Assembly (NCBI RefSeq): GCF_020164595.1
Contig: NZ_JAIQZE010000001.1
Coordinates: forward strand, 496,001 to 560,000
DNA: 64,000 nt
Reading direction: 5' to 3'
Origin: Psychroflexus longus
GTDB taxonomy: Bacteria; Bacteroidota; Bacteroidia; Flavobacteriales; Flavobacteriaceae
The position numbers and the translations under genes were made by a program. Below, piece by piece: positions 1 to 7,534 of this stretch (position 1 is the stretch's first letter; each line of letters starts with the position of its first letter). Below the pieces are notes generated by a model that made no database searches, was not told the origin of the DNA, and saw nothing but the letters and a program-made list of their open reading frames with translations.

Positions 1-1874
1 TCAGGAAATACCCAGGATAGCCTGTGTTGGCAATGACCGATAATTCGAATTCCAATCGCTCTTTTATGGCATCGCTTAAATCGCCGTAACGCTCTTTGGC
101 GCCTTCAAAAGTGATATGTTTTAAATAGGCATTCTCCCCTCTTTTTCCATTATCGTCCTTGTCTTTTTCATCCAGAAACTGCTCTGGAATTTCAAAAGCA
201 GGGAGTAAGACTTCTCTGGCCAGTTCAAAAGCTTCTACTTTTTCGGCAATTTTTTCAGAATTGGAAATGGCTTCAGGTAAATCTTTAAACAAAGATTTCA
301 TCTCCTCCGCCGACTTGAAATAATATTGATCGTTTGGCAAACCATAGCGATAACCTCGGCCTCGCCCTATTGGCGTGGCTTGTTTTTCACCGTCCTTTAC
401 ACACAACAAAATATCGTGAGCATTGGCATCTTTCTGGTCGGCGTAATACGTATTGTTGGTCGCCACCAGATTAATATCGTGTTTTTGTGCAAGGCGAATC
501 AGAGCTTCGTTGGCCCGATCTTCATCCTCCTGCTGATGACGCATGATCTCCACATAGAAATCATCGCCAAAGGTTTCTCTCCACCATACTAAAGCTTCTT
601 CCGCCTGATTTTCACCAAGGTTCAACAACTTGCTGGCAATCTCACCGTACATGCTTCCCGAGAGCACAATCAGATCCTCTTTATAGGCTTCAATGACTTT
701 CTTATCGATTCGCGGTACATAGTAAAAACCTTTGGTAAAGCCAATCGATGACATTTTAGCCAGGTTATGATAGCCATTTTTATTTTTAGCTAAAATCACC
801 ATCTGGTAGCCATTGTCTTTGTGTGTGCGATCCAAGTGATCTTCACAAACAAAAAACTCACAGCCAATAATAGGTTTAATAGGCTGAGAGGAACTTTCAG
901 CATCTTCAGAAGCCACTGATGTATTGTGTTTTTTCACTGCATTGACAAAATGAAAAGCTCCCATCATATTCGCATGATCGGTAATCGCCACCGCCGGCAT
1001 ATTGTATTTTGCTGCTGCTGATACCAAATCTGGTACGGCCGTGGTCGATTGTAAGACCGAAAACTGGGTATGGTTATGCAGATGCACGAAGCTTGATTCC
1101 TGAAGCTGCTCCAAGTTTTCATCCAATTCTGCTTTAGAAGGCGCTTTTTCTTCTGATGTTGCCTCTTGCTTTTGCTTAAGTTTTTCAGAGGCTTTTTTAA
1201 GGTTGACGTGATTCAGTCCGACCTTTTCAATCGGCTGAGGATGTTTAGCTTTAAATTCTCTTAAGTACGTCGTCTCTACCTGAAGCTCTTTCTCCGAGTA
1301 GTTTCCAATTCGGATCAATTCCAAAAAACACCTTGTCGTCGCTTCCACATCGGCTGTGGCATTGTGCGCTTCTTTAAATGGCTCACCAAATAAATGCTCG
1401 TGCAATTCCGTAAGCGTTGGTAGTTTAAATTTACCACCACGCCCACCAGGAATCTGACAGAGTTTTGCTGTTTTCTCAGTACAGGTGTCCAGCACAGGCA
1501 TTGACGCCATCGGCGACTCCAATCGAGCCCGATGAAATTCTGCACCCATCACATTCACATCAAAACCAACGTTCTGCCCCACGACAAATTTTGACTTCAG
1601 CAAGGCCTCATTGAACTCTTCTAAAACAAAATCCAGCGACTCTCCTTTTTCCTGAGCCAATGCGGTCGAAATCCCGTGAATTCGTTCCGCATCGTAAGGA
1701 ATATCGAAACCATCAGGACGGATCAAGTAATCCTTGGCCTCCACCAAATTTCCCCACTCATCGTGCACCTGCCACGCGATCTGTATGGCTCTTGGCCAGT
1801 TGTCTGTATCGGTAATTGGTGCGTTCCAACGTTTAGGTAAGCCGGTAGTTTCGGTATCGAAAATGATATACATG
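1..1874 (-). CDS. dnaE: DNA polymerase III alpha subunit with fused N-terminal exonuclease (5' part)
   Basis: Replicative DNA polymerase catalytic chain; only the first 624 codons are inside the window, the rest lies beyond position 1. Residues 1-185 form a DnaQ-like DEDDh 3'-5' exonuclease (FDTETTG with D6 and E8, D105 in NVGFDVN, H170 and D175 in HNATADVEAT). A Lys/Glu-rich linker (about 200-260) leads to the PHP domain that begins FVHLHNHTQFSVL (262-274) and continues with AITDHANMMGAF and the FYYVPRIDK segment typical of DnaE. Proofreading and polymerisation are therefore on one chain, an arrangement I recall from other Bacteroidetes. The start at 1874 is the only ATG that includes the first exonuclease motif. 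Upstream lies the repeat array, not an operon partner. Confidence 0.93.
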
Positions 1875-1944
1875 AGCAGAATTTTGGATCATAAAATTAG
1901 CAAAAACCAGAGTTTAAAAAGGCTTTATTCTGAATTTATTCCTG

Positions 1945-2127
1945 CTAAATTAAGCGCTTTCCGATAGTGAGTTTTAAGCCTTTCGTCAACTTGATTTTAG
2001 CGTCAAGGGTTTTGAGAAAATTTTGAATAAATTCGACATCATGATGATATTGGAAACCTGAAATATCAAGATCTTTACTCGCCACAGTAATGTCAGGGCG
2101 ATGCCCCTCTTTACAAAAATCAATCAT
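1945..2127 (-). CDS. doubtful 60-residue ORF
   Basis: Open frame of 60 codons upstream of dnaE. Its first 15 codons run through one of the GGGC..GCCC palindromes of the neighbouring repeat array (2091-2110), so the proposed N-terminus is probably repeat DNA. The remainder (ASKDLDISGFQYHHDVEF and onward) is mildly protein-like and could be the 3' remnant of a lost gene. I recognise no family. It may well not be expressed. Confidence 0.2.
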   Translation of the reverse strand: MIDFCKEGHRPDITVASKDLDISGFQYHHDVEFIQNFLKTLDAKIKLTKGLKLTIGKRLI

Positions 2128-2580
2128 ACATCTATTACGAAGATTTCAGGGCTAAAGCCCCATCAAAAAAACACTTACTAAACATAAATCACATTCAATT
2201 CTACGAAGATCAAAAAGCTAAAACCCCTTTCTATCTGTATCACGTTACTTAAATTTAATCCAAAAATCTACATGATTGCAGAGTTAACGTCACTTTCAAA
2301 AAACGTTATTAAATCTACAAAGATTTCAGAGTTAAAGCCTATCTGTATCTGTATTATGTTAATCAAATTTGATTCTAAAATATACGAAAATTTCAGGGCG
2401 ATACCTCCTATCAAAAAAAACGTCTATAAAGTACAAATTGCATTCGATTCTACGAAGATTGCAAGGCGAACTCCCGTTTCGAATAGACACCTAAAATACA
2501 CATCGCATTCAGATCTAGGAATATTAAGGAGCTTAGCTCCTTAATAACTGTTCGGAGGGGCAGAGCCCTGATATCTTTTA
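2091..2580. repeat. array of degenerate REP-like palindromic repeats, left part
   Basis: This otherwise gene-free stretch is built from diverged copies of a unit that starts TCTACGAAGATTTCAGGGC, continues TAAAGCCC, and is followed by an A-rich spacer often ending in GCATTC. Copies begin near 2131, 2199, 2267, 2314, 2381, 2448 and 2513, so most are 65-69 bases apart. The core GGGCTAAAGCCC or GGGCGATGCCCC is a short imperfect hairpin. Copies at 2091-2110 and 2556-2571 are of the second, GGGGC-type palindrome. A clean palindrome AAGGAGCTTAGCTCCTT lies at 2526-2542. Confidence 0.7.
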
Positions 2581-3083
2581 TGAGATTAAATTAGCTCAAA
2601 TCATACCATTTAAATAAATACTTAGTCTCATAATCAACATCAAATTTCTCTAGAAGCGATAAATACTCTTCTCTAAAGGATTGCTTTTTATGATGTTGTG
2701 GCTGGTTCAGAATGTATTTCACTACCCTATCAATATGGGATTTGGAGTATATAAACGCTCCAAATCCCTTTTGCGAACTGAATTTTCCGTGGACCAATCC
2801 TTTGTCATTGATCCATTTAGATGAACCCGATTTTACTTGTTCCATCAACTTAGATGGAGATAAATCAGGATGCATCCCTACAAACATATGCGTGTGGTCT
2901 GGATTGCAATAAATCGCATAGGTTTTGCATTTATGATTATCCACAATACCACACATCACTTTTTCCAATTCTTTCCTGAAAGGTTCTCGGATGAGATTGC
3001 CTTCCTTTGACGGAAAACACAAATTGAATGTATAATTGCGTGTATGTATTTGCCATCGCTTTTTATGTCAGGGCGCTGCCCCT
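2556..3083. mobile_element. REP-type element: dead Y1 transposase bracketed by inverted palindromes
   Basis: AGGGGCAGAGCCCTGA at 2556-2571 and TCAGGGCGCTGCCCCT at 3068-3083 are inverted copies matching at 15 of 16 positions, and they bracket the transposase. REP-associated tyrosine transposases are known to be flanked by, and to act on, such inverted hairpins. The element's exact ends are inferred. The frameshift implies it can no longer move by itself. Confidence 0.6.
2591..3056 (-). pseudogene. REP-associated/IS200-like Y1 transposase, frameshifted
   Basis: Single-domain HUH transposase (Transposase_17/TnpA-REP type) that normally nicks and joins single-stranded palindromic repeat DNA. The longest frame (2591-3022) has the HUH pair in NPDHTHMFVGM, a GFGAFIYSKSHID stretch and the YILNQPQHHKKQSF region holding the nucleophilic Tyr, followed by the usual EEYLSLLEKF tail. 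It lacks a proper N-terminus: the family opening MANTYTQLYIQFVFSVKGRQ is encoded from an ATG at 3056 in a different frame. The two frames meet near 2997-3003, where two bases are missing or one is extra. The gene is therefore probably inactive unless frameshifting rescues it. It sits inside the repeat array and between an inverted pair of repeats. Confidence 0.85.
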
Positions 3084-3270
3084 TTTTAATAAAATCAATT
3101 GTTTTTCTACGAAGATATCAGGGCTAAAGCCCGTATCTAAAATATTACATTCAAAACACAAATTAAATTCAAATCTACTACAAAGATATTAGGGCACTGA
3201 ACCTATCAAATAGCACCTATAAACACAAACCGCATTCTAATCGAGGAAGTCGCTAGAGCTAACACCTCTT
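3065..3270. repeat. array of degenerate REP-like palindromic repeats, right part
   Basis: Continuation of the same array on the other side of the transposase. The palindrome at 3065-3087 is followed by unit starts near 3106 (TCTACGAAGATATCAGGGCTAAAGCCC split across 3106-3132), 3174 and 3241, again about 67 bases apart. The segment 3065-3133 is a diverged direct copy of 2091-2161, so the element has landed in, or generated, an already repeated region. No gene is visible between here and the aroG stop codon. Confidence 0.65.
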
Positions 3271-3293
3271 TTTTTTAATAAAACATCAATCTA

Positions 3294-4376
3294 CTACTCA
3301 CTAATGATCTTATGTTGATGGCTTATGGATTCTTCGTGAATCGCCTTTAAAATTTTAGTGATGAATTCTTCACTCAAATTATGTTCTCCCCCTGCTTCTA
3401 TCATAGAATCCAGCACAAAATTCCAGCGTTTGGCCTGAAGAATCGCTACATTGTTTTTCTTTTTGAGCCTACCTATATCATCTGCGATTTTCATTCGTTT
3501 TCCTAAGAGATCAATCAGCTGGTGATCGACCACATCAATCTGAGTTCTTAGCGTCTGTAGTTTATTTTGGAAAGCGGTTGCTTCCGTGAACTCCTTCCTC
3601 ATTTTTAGATCAATTGTCATTTGATCTAAAGCCTTTGGCGTAATTTGCTGCTTGGCATCGCTCCAAGCATTGTCCGGATCGAAGTGAGTCTCCACCATGA
3701 TTCCATCAAAATTCAAATCAAGCCCTGTTTGGCAGATATCAAAAATAATATCACGTCGTCCGGCAATATGAGAGGGATCCAGAATAATTGGTAAATCTGG
3801 AAATTCAGTTTGCAAGTCAATCGCAATTTGCCATTCAGGATTATTCCTGTACTTCGTTTTTTCGTAAGTAGAAAATCCTCTGTGAATCACTCCAAGATTT
3901 TTAATATCGGCATCATAAAGTCTTTCTACTGCACCCAACCAAAGCGCTAAATCTGGATTGACGGGGTTTTTGACCAGGACAGTTTTATCGGTTCCCTTTA
4001 AGGCATCCGCGATTTCCTGGACAATAAATGGACTCACGGTGCTTCGTGCTCCAATCCACAGCACATCAATGTCCGCTTTGAGAGCCAATTCGACATGATT
4101 CCTGTTGGCCACTTCGGTCGCTAGCTTGAGTCCTGTTTCCTTTTTTGCAGTTTTTAACCATTCCAGACCAATAGCACCTACGCCTTCAAAATTACCAGGT
4201 CGGGTTCTGGGTTTCCAGATGCCTGCACGCATTACGCTTGTGTCTGTATCTTTAAGCTGATGAGCAATTTTCACCACTTGCTCTTCGGTTTCTGCACTGC
4301 AGGGTCCTGCTATAACTAAAGGATGATCTAGATTGAAGGCATCTAACCATTTTCTCTGTGTGTTGTTAATTTCCAT
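3294..4376 (-). CDS. aroG: bifunctional DAHP synthase / chorismate mutase
   Basis: Enters the shikimate pathway by condensing phosphoenolpyruvate with erythrose 4-phosphate, and also converts chorismate to prephenate. Residues 1-265 are the DAHP synthase barrel of the KDO8P-synthase-like type (GPCSAE 24-29, KPRTRPGNFEG 55-65, RNNPEW, DPSHIAGRR 200-208). Residues 275-355 are an AroQ-type chorismate mutase (LRTQIDVVDHQLIDLLGKRM). The fusion places prephenate production directly beside its consumers. Last gene of a four-gene operon; its start overlaps the tyrA stop by 11 bases. It probably responds to the Phe/Tyr attenuator upstream of pheA. Which aromatic amino acid feeds back on the enzyme cannot be read from the sequence. 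Confidence 0.92.
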   Translation of the reverse strand: MEINNTQRKWLDAFNLDHPLVIAGPCSAETEEQVVKIAHQLKDTDTSVMRAGIWKPRTRPGNFEGVGAIGLEWLKTAKKETGLKLATEVANRNHVELALKADIDVLWIGARSTVSPFIVQEIADALKGTDKTVLVKNPVNPDLALWLGAVERLYDADIKNLGVIHRGFSTYEKTKYRNNPEWQIAIDLQTEFPDLPIILDPSHIAGRRDIIFDICQTGLDLNFDGIMVETHFDPDNAWSDAKQQITPKALDQMTIDLKMRKEFTEATAFQNKLQTLRTQIDVVDHQLIDLLGKRMKIADDIGRLKKKNNVAILQAKRWNFVLDSMIEAGGEHNLSEEFITKILKAIHEESISHQHKIISE

Positions 4377-5235
4377 GACTTTCTTTTTTTAATATTCCGT
4401 TTAAAATAGGTGTTAGGTTATTGACTTCTTGTAATTGTTGATTGATTTCTGAATAATGGCTTTGTTCAAGTTGACCTTTAAAAGCCTGTAGGTTATGAAT
4501 ATATTCTTCCAAAGCCCGTACAACTTCTTCTTGATTTTCTTTGAAAATTGCGGTCCAGGTCACCGGATTGGATTTCGCCAATCTTACCGTAGAAGCAAAT
4601 CCACTTCCTGCCAAATCGAAAATAGTCTTATCATTTTGCTCCACCTGCAGTACAGTTTTACCTAGCATAAATGAACTGATGTGCGACAAATGAGAAACAT
4701 AAGCCAAGTGTTTGTCGTGGTCCTCTGCTCCCATGTATTTGATGCTCATTTCCAAGGGGGCAATTAATGATAAGGCTAAATCTAAAAGCTCTGGACGTGA
4801 GGCCTCAACATCACAAAAAATCATTGTTTTCTTCTCAAAAAGCAAACTAAAAGCCGCTTCCGGTCCTGAAAACTCCGTTCCAGCAATTGGATGTGCTGCC
4901 AGAAATTGATCGCGTTTTGGGTGTTCGGCAATAGCTTTGCATAATTTACCTTTGGTCGAACCCATGTCCATCACCAAAGCCTTTGGATGAACCTTGTCCA
5001 GCACATCCAGAATCACTGAGTTTGCCTTATCTACAGGTATACTTACTACTACTAAGTCCATTTCAATTAGATCTTCATCACTCAAAGCTTGATCTATAAT
5101 ATTCAGCTCAAGAGCTTTTTGAAGATGTTTCGGATTCTTATCCATTCCATAAAGCTGTATTTCAGCAAAATTCTTTTTGAGAGATAATGCAAAGGAACCT
5201 CCTATGAGGCCTAGACCTATACTTGCTACTTTCAT
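4366..5235 (-). CDS. tyrA: prephenate dehydrogenase
   Basis: NAD(P)-dependent oxidative decarboxylation of prephenate to 4-hydroxyphenylpyruvate in tyrosine synthesis. The N-terminal Rossmann motif GLGLIGGS lies at residues 7-14. DMGSTKG and HPIAGTEFSGPEAA carry family active-site positions, and the helical C-terminal dimerisation domain includes HLSHISSF. I chose the ATG at 5235 rather than an in-frame start 33 bases upstream, because it puts the Rossmann motif near the N-terminus and gives the ATGA overlap with the aminotransferase stop that marks translational coupling. No C-terminal ACT domain is seen; the 289-residue length fits a stand-alone dehydrogenase. Confidence 0.92.
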   Translation of the reverse strand: MKVASIGLGLIGGSFALSLKKNFAEIQLYGMDKNPKHLQKALELNIIDQALSDEDLIEMDLVVVSIPVDKANSVILDVLDKVHPKALVMDMGSTKGKLCKAIAEHPKRDQFLAAHPIAGTEFSGPEAAFSLLFEKKTMIFCDVEASRPELLDLALSLIAPLEMSIKYMGAEDHDKHLAYVSHLSHISSFMLGKTVLQVEQNDKTIFDLAGSGFASTVRLAKSNPVTWTAIFKENQEEVVRALEEYIHNLQAFKGQLEQSHYSEINQQLQEVNNLTPILNGILKKESHGN

Positions 5236-6392
5236 ACGGCTTTTGGCTTTAAGATGCGTTCTTTGCACGTTTTTAGTTCATCTTCAGAAACACATAAGGA
5301 AAAGCGGACGTAGTTGGAGCCGTTTGTCCCAAACACGGTGCCTGGAGTGACAAACAAATTCCGGTCATACAGTAATTCATCAGCAAGATCTTCAGCGGTT
5401 TGGTTAGATTTGATTTTAGCCCAAACAAAAAGCCCAACAGCTGAAGGATTGACTTTCAAATCTAAAGCTTCACACATCTCCCAAATCAAAGCCCGGCGTT
5501 TTTTGTAAATGACATTTTGAGCTTCAAACCAAGCTAAGTCGAGTTGCAAAGCTTTGGTGGCTGCCTTTTGAATAGGAAAGAACATACCACTATCCATATT
5601 GCTTTTCACTTTTAAAACCGCTGAAATAAATTCAGCATTGCCCACCAAAAAACCAACTCTAAAGCCAGCCAGATTAAAAGATTTGCTCAAAGAATTCAAT
5701 TCTAGACATACTTCTTCCGCCCCTTCTAGTTGAAAAATTGAAAATTTTTCATCCGTCAAAACCATGCTGTAAGGATTATCATTGACCAATAGAATATCGT
5801 TGGCTTTTGCAAAACCAATCAATTCCTGAAGCTTTTCCTGATCTGCAGGCTGACCCGTAGGCATGTTAGGATAATTGATCCACATCAATTTCACCTTTGA
5901 AAGATCCAGTTGCTTCAATTCTTCCACGTCTGGATGCCAGGAGTTGTCTTCGGTTAAATTATAAGAAACGAGTTCTGCGTTGAGCAATTTGGTAGCCGCC
6001 TGGTAAGTAGGATAGCCAGGATTTGGTACCAAAACCTGATCACCTTCATTTAGAAAAGCCATAGAAATCAAAGCAATTCCTTCCTTGGATCCCATGAGCG
6101 GCAAGACTTGAGTTTCTGTATTGACATTTACATCATAATGATTTTTATAAAACCCAGACATGGCCTGCCTTAACTCATCTAAACCCTTATAGGCCTGATA
6201 TTGGTAAGCACCTTGTTGAGAAGTGGCCTTCACCAATTCCTCAACCACTTCTTCTGGCGGCGCTAAATCTGGACTCCCAATCCCTAAATTGATGATGGGT
6301 TTTCCCTCTTTTTTGAGCTGAGCAACTTCCCTCAATTTTTTACTGAAGTAGTACTCTTTGGTTTCCTGAAGTCTGTTGGATAACGAAATCAT
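5232..6392 (-). CDS. class I/II pyridoxal-phosphate aminotransferase, probably aromatic
   Basis: Fold-type I aminotransferase of 386 residues. Visible motifs are NLGIGSPDLAPP near the N-terminus, NPGYPTY (124-130), NYPNMPTG (173-180) with the PLP-ring asparagine, ND-PYS, the Schiff-base lysine K237 in SLSKSFNLAGFRVG, and a substrate-carboxylate arginine in NYVRFSLC. Sitting between pheA and tyrA, it most likely transaminates phenylpyruvate and 4-hydroxyphenylpyruvate to Phe and Tyr, or prephenate to arogenate. Family alone would also allow aspartate, LL-diaminopimelate or another amino acid, so the substrate is inferred from the operon. It overlaps the upstream pheA stop by 4 bases. Confidence 0.88.
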   Translation of the reverse strand: MISLSNRLQETKEYYFSKKLREVAQLKKEGKPIINLGIGSPDLAPPEEVVEELVKATSQQGAYQYQAYKGLDELRQAMSGFYKNHYDVNVNTETQVLPLMGSKEGIALISMAFLNEGDQVLVPNPGYPTYQAATKLLNAELVSYNLTEDNSWHPDVEELKQLDLSKVKLMWINYPNMPTGQPADQEKLQELIGFAKANDILLVNDNPYSMVLTDEKFSIFQLEGAEEVCLELNSLSKSFNLAGFRVGFLVGNAEFISAVLKVKSNMDSGMFFPIQKAATKALQLDLAWFEAQNVIYKKRRALIWEMCEALDLKVNPSAVGLFVWAKIKSNQTAEDLADELLYDRNLFVTPGTVFGTNGSNYVRFSLCVSEDELKTCKERILKPKAV

Positions 6393-7207
6393 GACTTTCC
6401 ATTTTTGTATTGACCTACACAGGTCGGGTTTATACTTATTGCTGAAATTGCTTTGAAAGCTTTTTGAAAATGCAGTTCATTTTGAAAACTAACATCTACT
6501 ATAAAAGCGTATTTCCATATATTATTTGGAATCGGAATGCTTTGGATTTTGGATAAATTCAAATGGTGATCTGCCATAAGATTAAGCACTCGCGCTAAAC
6601 TTCCAGACTCATGAGCAATTTCAAACTGAAGGGTCGCCTTATTGACATCATCGCTTAAGTTGGCTTGTTTTTCGATGACCACAAAACGAGTTTCATTGAG
6701 GCTATTGTTCTGAACATCTTCAGCAATTACATTTAAATTGAAGAGTTCTGCTGTGCCTTTGGGCACAAGTGCTCCAACGCCAGAGATTTGCTGCTGGGCA
6801 ATTACCTGAGCAGGTAAGGCCGTATCCACATCCTCTATAAGATGAATATGGGTTTGATCTGTAAAGAAATAACTGCATTGGTGCAACGCCATCTGATGCG
6901 ACTTAACCTGAACTAAATCTGCTAGCTCCTGACCTGGAAGCGCCACCAAATTATGACTGATGTTCAAGTAATATTCAGCTGTGATTTGCAGGTTATAATC
7001 CAGAATGAGTCGGTAGTTTGGCAAAATACTCCCTGCAATGGAATTTTCAATAGCCATAATGGCTTTTTGAGATTCGCCAGTAACGACGGAACTAACCAGT
7101 CTTTGGAAGGTTGAACACTCTTCAACCTCAACATGATCAACATCAAAAAGCTCGGTTAAAGCTTTGTAATGGTTGGATCCCTTTATTCCTTGTATGGCTA
7201 CTTTCAT
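6389..7207 (-). CDS. pheA: prephenate dehydratase
   Basis: Converts prephenate to phenylpyruvate, the committed step to phenylalanine. Residues 1-180 are the PDT domain (IENSIAGSI 53-61, SHQMALHQC 103-111, catalytic T173-R-F in NETRFVVIE). Residues 192-265 are an ACT domain with GSLARVL and a SKIQSIPIP segment in place of the usual KIESRP, the expected phenylalanine sensor. It is a stand-alone dehydratase because the mutase is fused to the DAHP synthase instead. First structural gene of the operon; its ATG lies 16 bases past the end of the attenuator hairpin and has no Shine-Dalgarno. Translationally coupled (4-base overlap) to the next gene. Confidence 0.93.
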   Translation of the reverse strand: MKVAIQGIKGSNHYKALTELFDVDHVEVEECSTFQRLVSSVVTGESQKAIMAIENSIAGSILPNYRLILDYNLQITAEYYLNISHNLVALPGQELADLVQVKSHQMALHQCSYFFTDQTHIHLIEDVDTALPAQVIAQQQISGVGALVPKGTAELFNLNVIAEDVQNNSLNETRFVVIEKQANLSDDVNKATLQFEIAHESGSLARVLNLMADHHLNLSKIQSIPIPNNIWKYAFIVDVSFQNELHFQKAFKAISAISINPTCVGQYKNGKS

Positions 7208-7213
7208 TTTTAT

Positions 7214-7246
7214 AAATAAAAAAAAGCCCCGTAAAAACGAGGCTTT
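7214..7246 (-). terminator. attenuator terminator in the pheA leader
   Basis: On the minus strand AAAGCCTCG (7246-7238) pairs with CGGGGCTTT (7231-7223), nine base pairs with one U-G wobble and a six-base loop, followed directly by eight T. This is a textbook intrinsic terminator lying upstream of pheA and downstream of the leader peptide, so it can only serve as a conditional, premature stop. Confidence 0.88.
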
Positions 7247-7285
7247 ATATATTAATAATGAATTTATTTCATATCAACCTCGTTT
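7235..7285 (-). promoter_or_regulatory. antiterminator pairing competing with the pheA attenuator
   Basis: AAACGAGG at 7285-7278 on the minus strand is a perfect complement of CCTCGTTT at 7242-7235, which contains most of the 5' arm of the terminator. The two structures cannot coexist. The first strand lies in codons 18-20 of the leader peptide, exactly where a ribosome finishing the peptide would cover it and one stalled on the Phe/Tyr codons would leave it free. Confidence 0.82.
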
Positions 7286-7336
7286 CGCCGAATTAGCAAA
7301 ATAAAAGTTGAAATAAAAATAAAAACGAGTTGTCAT
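7274..7336 (-). CDS. Phe/Tyr-rich leader peptide of the pheA operon
   Basis: Twenty-codon ORF beginning ATG at 7336 and ending TGA at 7276-7274. Residues 5-13 read FYFYFNFYF: five Phe and three Tyr in nine codons, a composition not expected by chance. It ends just before the terminator and its last three sense codons form the antiterminator strand. The peptide should be a sensor of charged tRNA-Phe and tRNA-Tyr: when either is scarce the ribosome stalls and the operon is read through. Function is inferred from the architecture shared with proteobacterial trp/phe/his leaders. Confidence 0.88.
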   Translation of the reverse strand: MTTRFYFYFNFYFANSAKRG

Positions 7337-7354
7337 TTGTCTTGTAATATATGA

Positions 7355-7383
7355 CTAAATTAAAATTTATTTTGAATAAACAA
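7355..7383 (-). promoter_or_regulatory. candidate promoter of the pheA operon
   Basis: On the minus strand TTG (7383-7381), an 18-base spacer and TAATTTAG (7362-7355) approximate the Bacteroidetes TTG / TAnnTTTG promoter with one mismatch in the -7 box. A start about six bases downstream would give a short leader ahead of the peptide ATG at 7336. Confidence 0.45.
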
Positions 7384-7410
7384 GCTTAAACCTAAATAAA
7401 ATTCAAGAAA

Positions 7411-7512
7411 TTAATCTTTATGATAAGTTTCTTGCCTTGGAAGGTTTAAAAATTCTTTCACTATAGCTAGTTCAGAATTGTCTTTTAACCAAAACAGATG
7501 GTAAATCTTTAG
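7411..7512 (-). pseudogene. short coding remnant, possibly the tail of an M24 peptidase copy
   Basis: Minus-strand frame ending TAA at 7413-7411 reads VKEFLNLPRQETYHKD. It resembles the C-terminus of the intact M24 peptidase nearby (RQKEFLTIPRQESYLKN), and the DNA matches at 28 of 34 positions (7427-7460 against 8257-8290). No start or further homologous sequence is visible upstream, so only a tail would remain. The match is short and could be coincidental. Confidence 0.3.
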
Positions 7513-7534
7513 TAATGATTTAAAAAATAGAGTT

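Noticed and set aside
2272-2544. 90-codon plus-strand ORF across the repeats
   Set aside because: It is a translation of the repeat units themselves; the amino-acid pattern repeats with the array and no family is recognised.
2091-3270. Could the regularly spaced repeats be a CRISPR array?
   Set aside because: Repeats diverge strongly from each other, the spacers are themselves related, the period is about 67 bases and no cas genes are nearby; the palindromic core and adjacent Y1 transposase fit REP DNA.
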